The translations under genes and the position numbers were made by a program. DNA of 41,475 bases from Candidatus Limivivens intestinipullorum (GTDB lineage: Bacteria > Bacillota > Clostridia > Lachnospirales > Lachnospiraceae): positions 1 through 41,475 of the forward strand of contig DVIQ01000115.1 of assembly GCA_018711185.1 (NCBI GenBank). Reading direction: 5' to 3'. The first letter of the stretch is position 1, and the number at the start of each line of letters is the position of its first letter. Below, in pieces: positions 40,107-41,475 of the stretch. A model generated the notes under the pieces. That model was given only the letters and a program-made list of their open reading frames with translations. It was not told the origin of the DNA and ran no database searches.

Positions 40107-40263
40107 TTCCTTCCTCCTGCTGATTTCTATCTGTCAATTTACGGATCACTCCGATCCTCGCAAACACAGGATACAAGTAACTTGCCCCGAAGGTCCCAAG
40201 CTGTTTCGGACCATTCACGGATCCGGTCTCCTTCATCAGCTCCACCGCTCTATTATAAGCCAT
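40075..40263 (-). pseudogene. unrecognised gene fragment upstream of vanZ
   Basis: A frame of at least 62 codons (MAYNRAVELMKETGSVNGPK, then QLGTFGASYLYPVFARIGVI) with protein-like composition but no ribosome site. The frame can be extended about 17 codons further upstream (RGEDTFIPGTETKLWELF) before a stop. I do not recognise the family; it looks like the C-terminal end of a lost gene. Confidence 0.35.
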
Positions 40264-40418
40264 AAATAGTTCCCACAGCTTCGTTTCCGTTCCCGGTATA
40301 AACGTATCCTCTCCGCGTTAATTGACAGCTCGGCAAGATTGTACGGAATGAAGCTTTGCTATCTGGCGGGATAACGCCGTGGAGTACACTCCTGCAGTGA
40401 TCCGCAGCTTTCGGGTCT

Positions 40419-40757
40419 TCAGAGTTCTGCATGATATGCTTTTGCCATCCATGAGACAATCTTAAATATATTTCCTCGTGTAAATGCCATTACAGCTTCT
40501 CGCTGCTCTTCCGTTCTTCCCATATTGCTTTCAAAGGACTCCATAAACCGGAAAAAGAACTCAATCATCGCCGCAACAAATGTGAACCCCACGATCCTAA
40601 CTGCCGCTGTCAGGGCTGTAACTTCCCACAAACCAGTGGAGTTTATGGACGGATCAATCACTACCGCTTCTACAAAATACATAATGGCAAAAGTAAAGAT
40701 ATAAGAAAAAGGTTTCGTCTCCTTCACAAACAGCAGCAGTAAAATTTTCAATTCCAA
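40419..40757 (-). CDS. hypothetical small membrane protein, possibly a fragment
   Basis: A 112-codon frame starting at TTG (40757). It has two hydrophobic segments (FSYIFTFAIMYFVEAVVI and VRIVGFTFVAAMIEFFF) and a charged tail (GRTEEQREAVMAFTRGN). There is no good ribosome site and no recognised family. The bases just upstream encode, in another frame, a sequence resembling the start of the AAA-ATPase/PD-(D/E)XK family, so this may be a join between two relics. Confidence 0.35.
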   Translation of the reverse strand: MELKILLLLFVKETKPFSYIFTFAIMYFVEAVVIDPSINSTGLWEVTALTAAVRIVGFTFVAAMIEFFFRFMESFESNMGRTEEQREAVMAFTRGNIFKIVSWMAKAYHAEL

Positions 40758-40983
40758 TGGGAAGTTTCTTTCTCACCTTCCACACACTCCTTTCCTTTGG
40801 CCGCATGGTCATAAGGTCATAAAGGGTTTCTCACAGAGGGTTTCCATCATCGGCGGTATGAAACAGCTCCTAAACTGCATCTGTGGTAATCTTCTGCATT
40901 TTTCCATTAGTCCGCCAGATGATATCATGACACTTTTTGATTTGGTCTTTAAATATATAATAGGGCAGACACGGAGCTAACAG

Positions 40984-41071
40984 TAACAGAGACACTGATC
41001 TGGTTTCCGTGATCACTGATCTAATACTCCGTGACAAGTGATCTATTTATCCGTGAACGATGGTCTATTCA
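40984..41071. repeat. tandem array of 22-base repeats
   Basis: Three units begin at 41006, 41028 and 41050, each opening TCCGTGA and sharing TGATCT or GGTCT at the same offset. A weaker fourth unit precedes them at 40984. The exact 22-base period resembles the multiple terminal repeats of IS21-type elements; iterons or regulator sites are alternatives. No transposase lies in the window. Confidence 0.6.
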
Positions 41072-41109
41072 CGCGTAATATACAGCAACAACTTCAATAG
41101 CTAAAACAC

Positions 41110-41155
41110 GCCCTCCGCAGAAGCCAATCCCAATCTCCTGCAGAGGGCAATTTTT
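41110..41155. terminator. terminator of the right-edge gene
   Basis: GCCCTC-GCAG pairs with CTGC-GAGGGC. T runs lie on both sides (five Ts on plus, TTTT on minus), so it can stop transcription of the minus-strand gene ending at 41191. Confidence 0.6.
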
Positions 41156-41190
41156 CTCCGATTCTTCTGTATGAATCTTCACCAAAGCCG

Positions 41191-41475
41191 CTACACCATC
41201 ACGACCATACATTCCTTTTCATAAAAAGCGATCCCGTACTTGATGAGTTTTTTCATACTCCGGCGCTTCAGGCCTTCCGCATACTTCTTCTCTTCAATCT
41301 GCCCAAGCGCCTCCGCACATGCTTTCTCCAGATTTCCGTCATCCGCGTACTTCAGCTCAATCACGATCCCAATCCTCTCCGGTGTCTGGATAGAAATATC
41401 ACTGTAGCCTTCCCCGGTCTCTGCATTGGATTTTACCAGCCAGCTGTCCTGGTTCTGCAAAAGCCCCAGCAGCAT
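41191..41475 (-). CDS. AAA-ATPase-like protein with PD-(D/E)XK nuclease-like tail (partial)
   Basis: The last 94 codons of a gene that enters from the right edge. It has the C-terminal nuclease-like domain (PDDEXK_9 type): GEGYSDISIQTPERIGIVIE, then LKYADDGNLEKACAEALGQI, with Asp and the E-L-K motif in place, followed by LKRRSMKKLIKYGIAFYEKE. Full-length relatives begin with an AAA-ATPase-like domain and are abundant, often multi-copy, in gut Bacteroidetes and Clostridia; their function is unknown. The relics at 37941-38231 and near 40776 belong to the same family. Confidence 0.85.
   Translation of the reverse strand: MLLGLLQNQDSWLVKSNAETGEGYSDISIQTPERIGIVIELKYADDGNLEKACAEALGQIEEKKYAEGLKRRSMKKLIKYGIAFYEKECMVVMV

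Larger units (their letters stand above)
40758..41190. other. intergenic stretch with relics and a repeat array
   Basis: Near 40741-40776 the minus strand reads GTG then RKKLPIGIENF after GGAGTGTGTGGAAG. This is like the N-terminus of the AAA-ATPase/PD-(D/E)XK proteins, and it is then lost. A 22-base repeat array (40984-41071) and a terminator (41110-41155) follow. No intact gene is visible. Confidence 0.45.

Noticed and set aside
40253..40459. A 68-codon minus-strand frame between two fragments
   Set aside because: It overlaps both neighbours, lacks a ribosome site, and its composition is not protein-like.
40984..41071. CRISPR array
   Set aside because: The 22-base units are directly adjacent with no unique spacers, and no cas gene is present.

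Overview
The window looks like a chromosomal segment of a spore-forming Clostridia species, most likely Lachnospiraceae. This is inferred from gene content, not from a phylogenetic marker: the sporulation protein YyaC, a CvpA/DUF5711/LysM membrane cluster, split transketolases and tandem consensus rRNA promoters. Base composition is moderately GC-rich up to about 34 kb and more AT-rich after that.

Left part (1-12.3 kb). Tandem rRNA promoters fire leftward out of the window. Next come small housekeeping or orphan genes on the minus strand: a Cys-rich DUF3795-like protein, two tandem RNHCP zinc-binding proteins, a DUF1905 protein, a metallophosphoesterase and the RNA 2'-phosphotransferase KptA. 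A broken dihydrofolate-reductase-like ORF carries a repeat element in its eighth codon. A frameshifted AAA ATPase, a 4Fe-4S aldo/keto reductase and a cell-envelope group (LysM protein, DUF5711 protein, CvpA) follow. At least four families of short palindromic dispersed repeats lie between these genes.

Sugar region (12.3-23.5 kb). After yyaC and an HD-domain gene comes a nine-gene minus-strand sugar-catabolism locus. In transcription order it is: L-fucose-isomerase-fold isomerase, split transketolase pair 2, glycerol-kinase-like FGGY kinase, LacI regulator, ribokinase, transaldolase and split transketolase pair 1. The promoter of the isomerase has a palindrome sitting exactly between its -35 and -10 boxes, and the same palindrome recurs 157 bp upstream. 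The logic is: isomerise a sugar, phosphorylate the ketose, then feed it into pentose-phosphate chemistry through a dedicated transketolase. No transporter is encoded here.

Defence region (23.5-34.2 kb). A divergent large secreted protein is followed by a complete Wadjet anti-plasmid system (jetABCD, minus strand). It lies 23 bp downstream of a secreted transglutaminase-like protein, and the whole block follows one perfect-consensus promoter.

Right part (34.2-41.5 kb). This is an accessory region with many gene relics. Intact genes are an XRE regulator, a YkuE-like metallophosphoesterase, a UPF0158 protein, a shikimate-kinase-like P-loop protein whose ribosome binding site could be hidden in a pseudoknot, HicAB and VanZ. 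Relics include a peptidoglycan-binding domain in frame behind a UPF0158 amber stop, a broken glmM 5' end, and pieces of AAA-ATPase/PD-(D/E)XK proteins. A 22-bp tandem repeat array resembles insertion-sequence ends.
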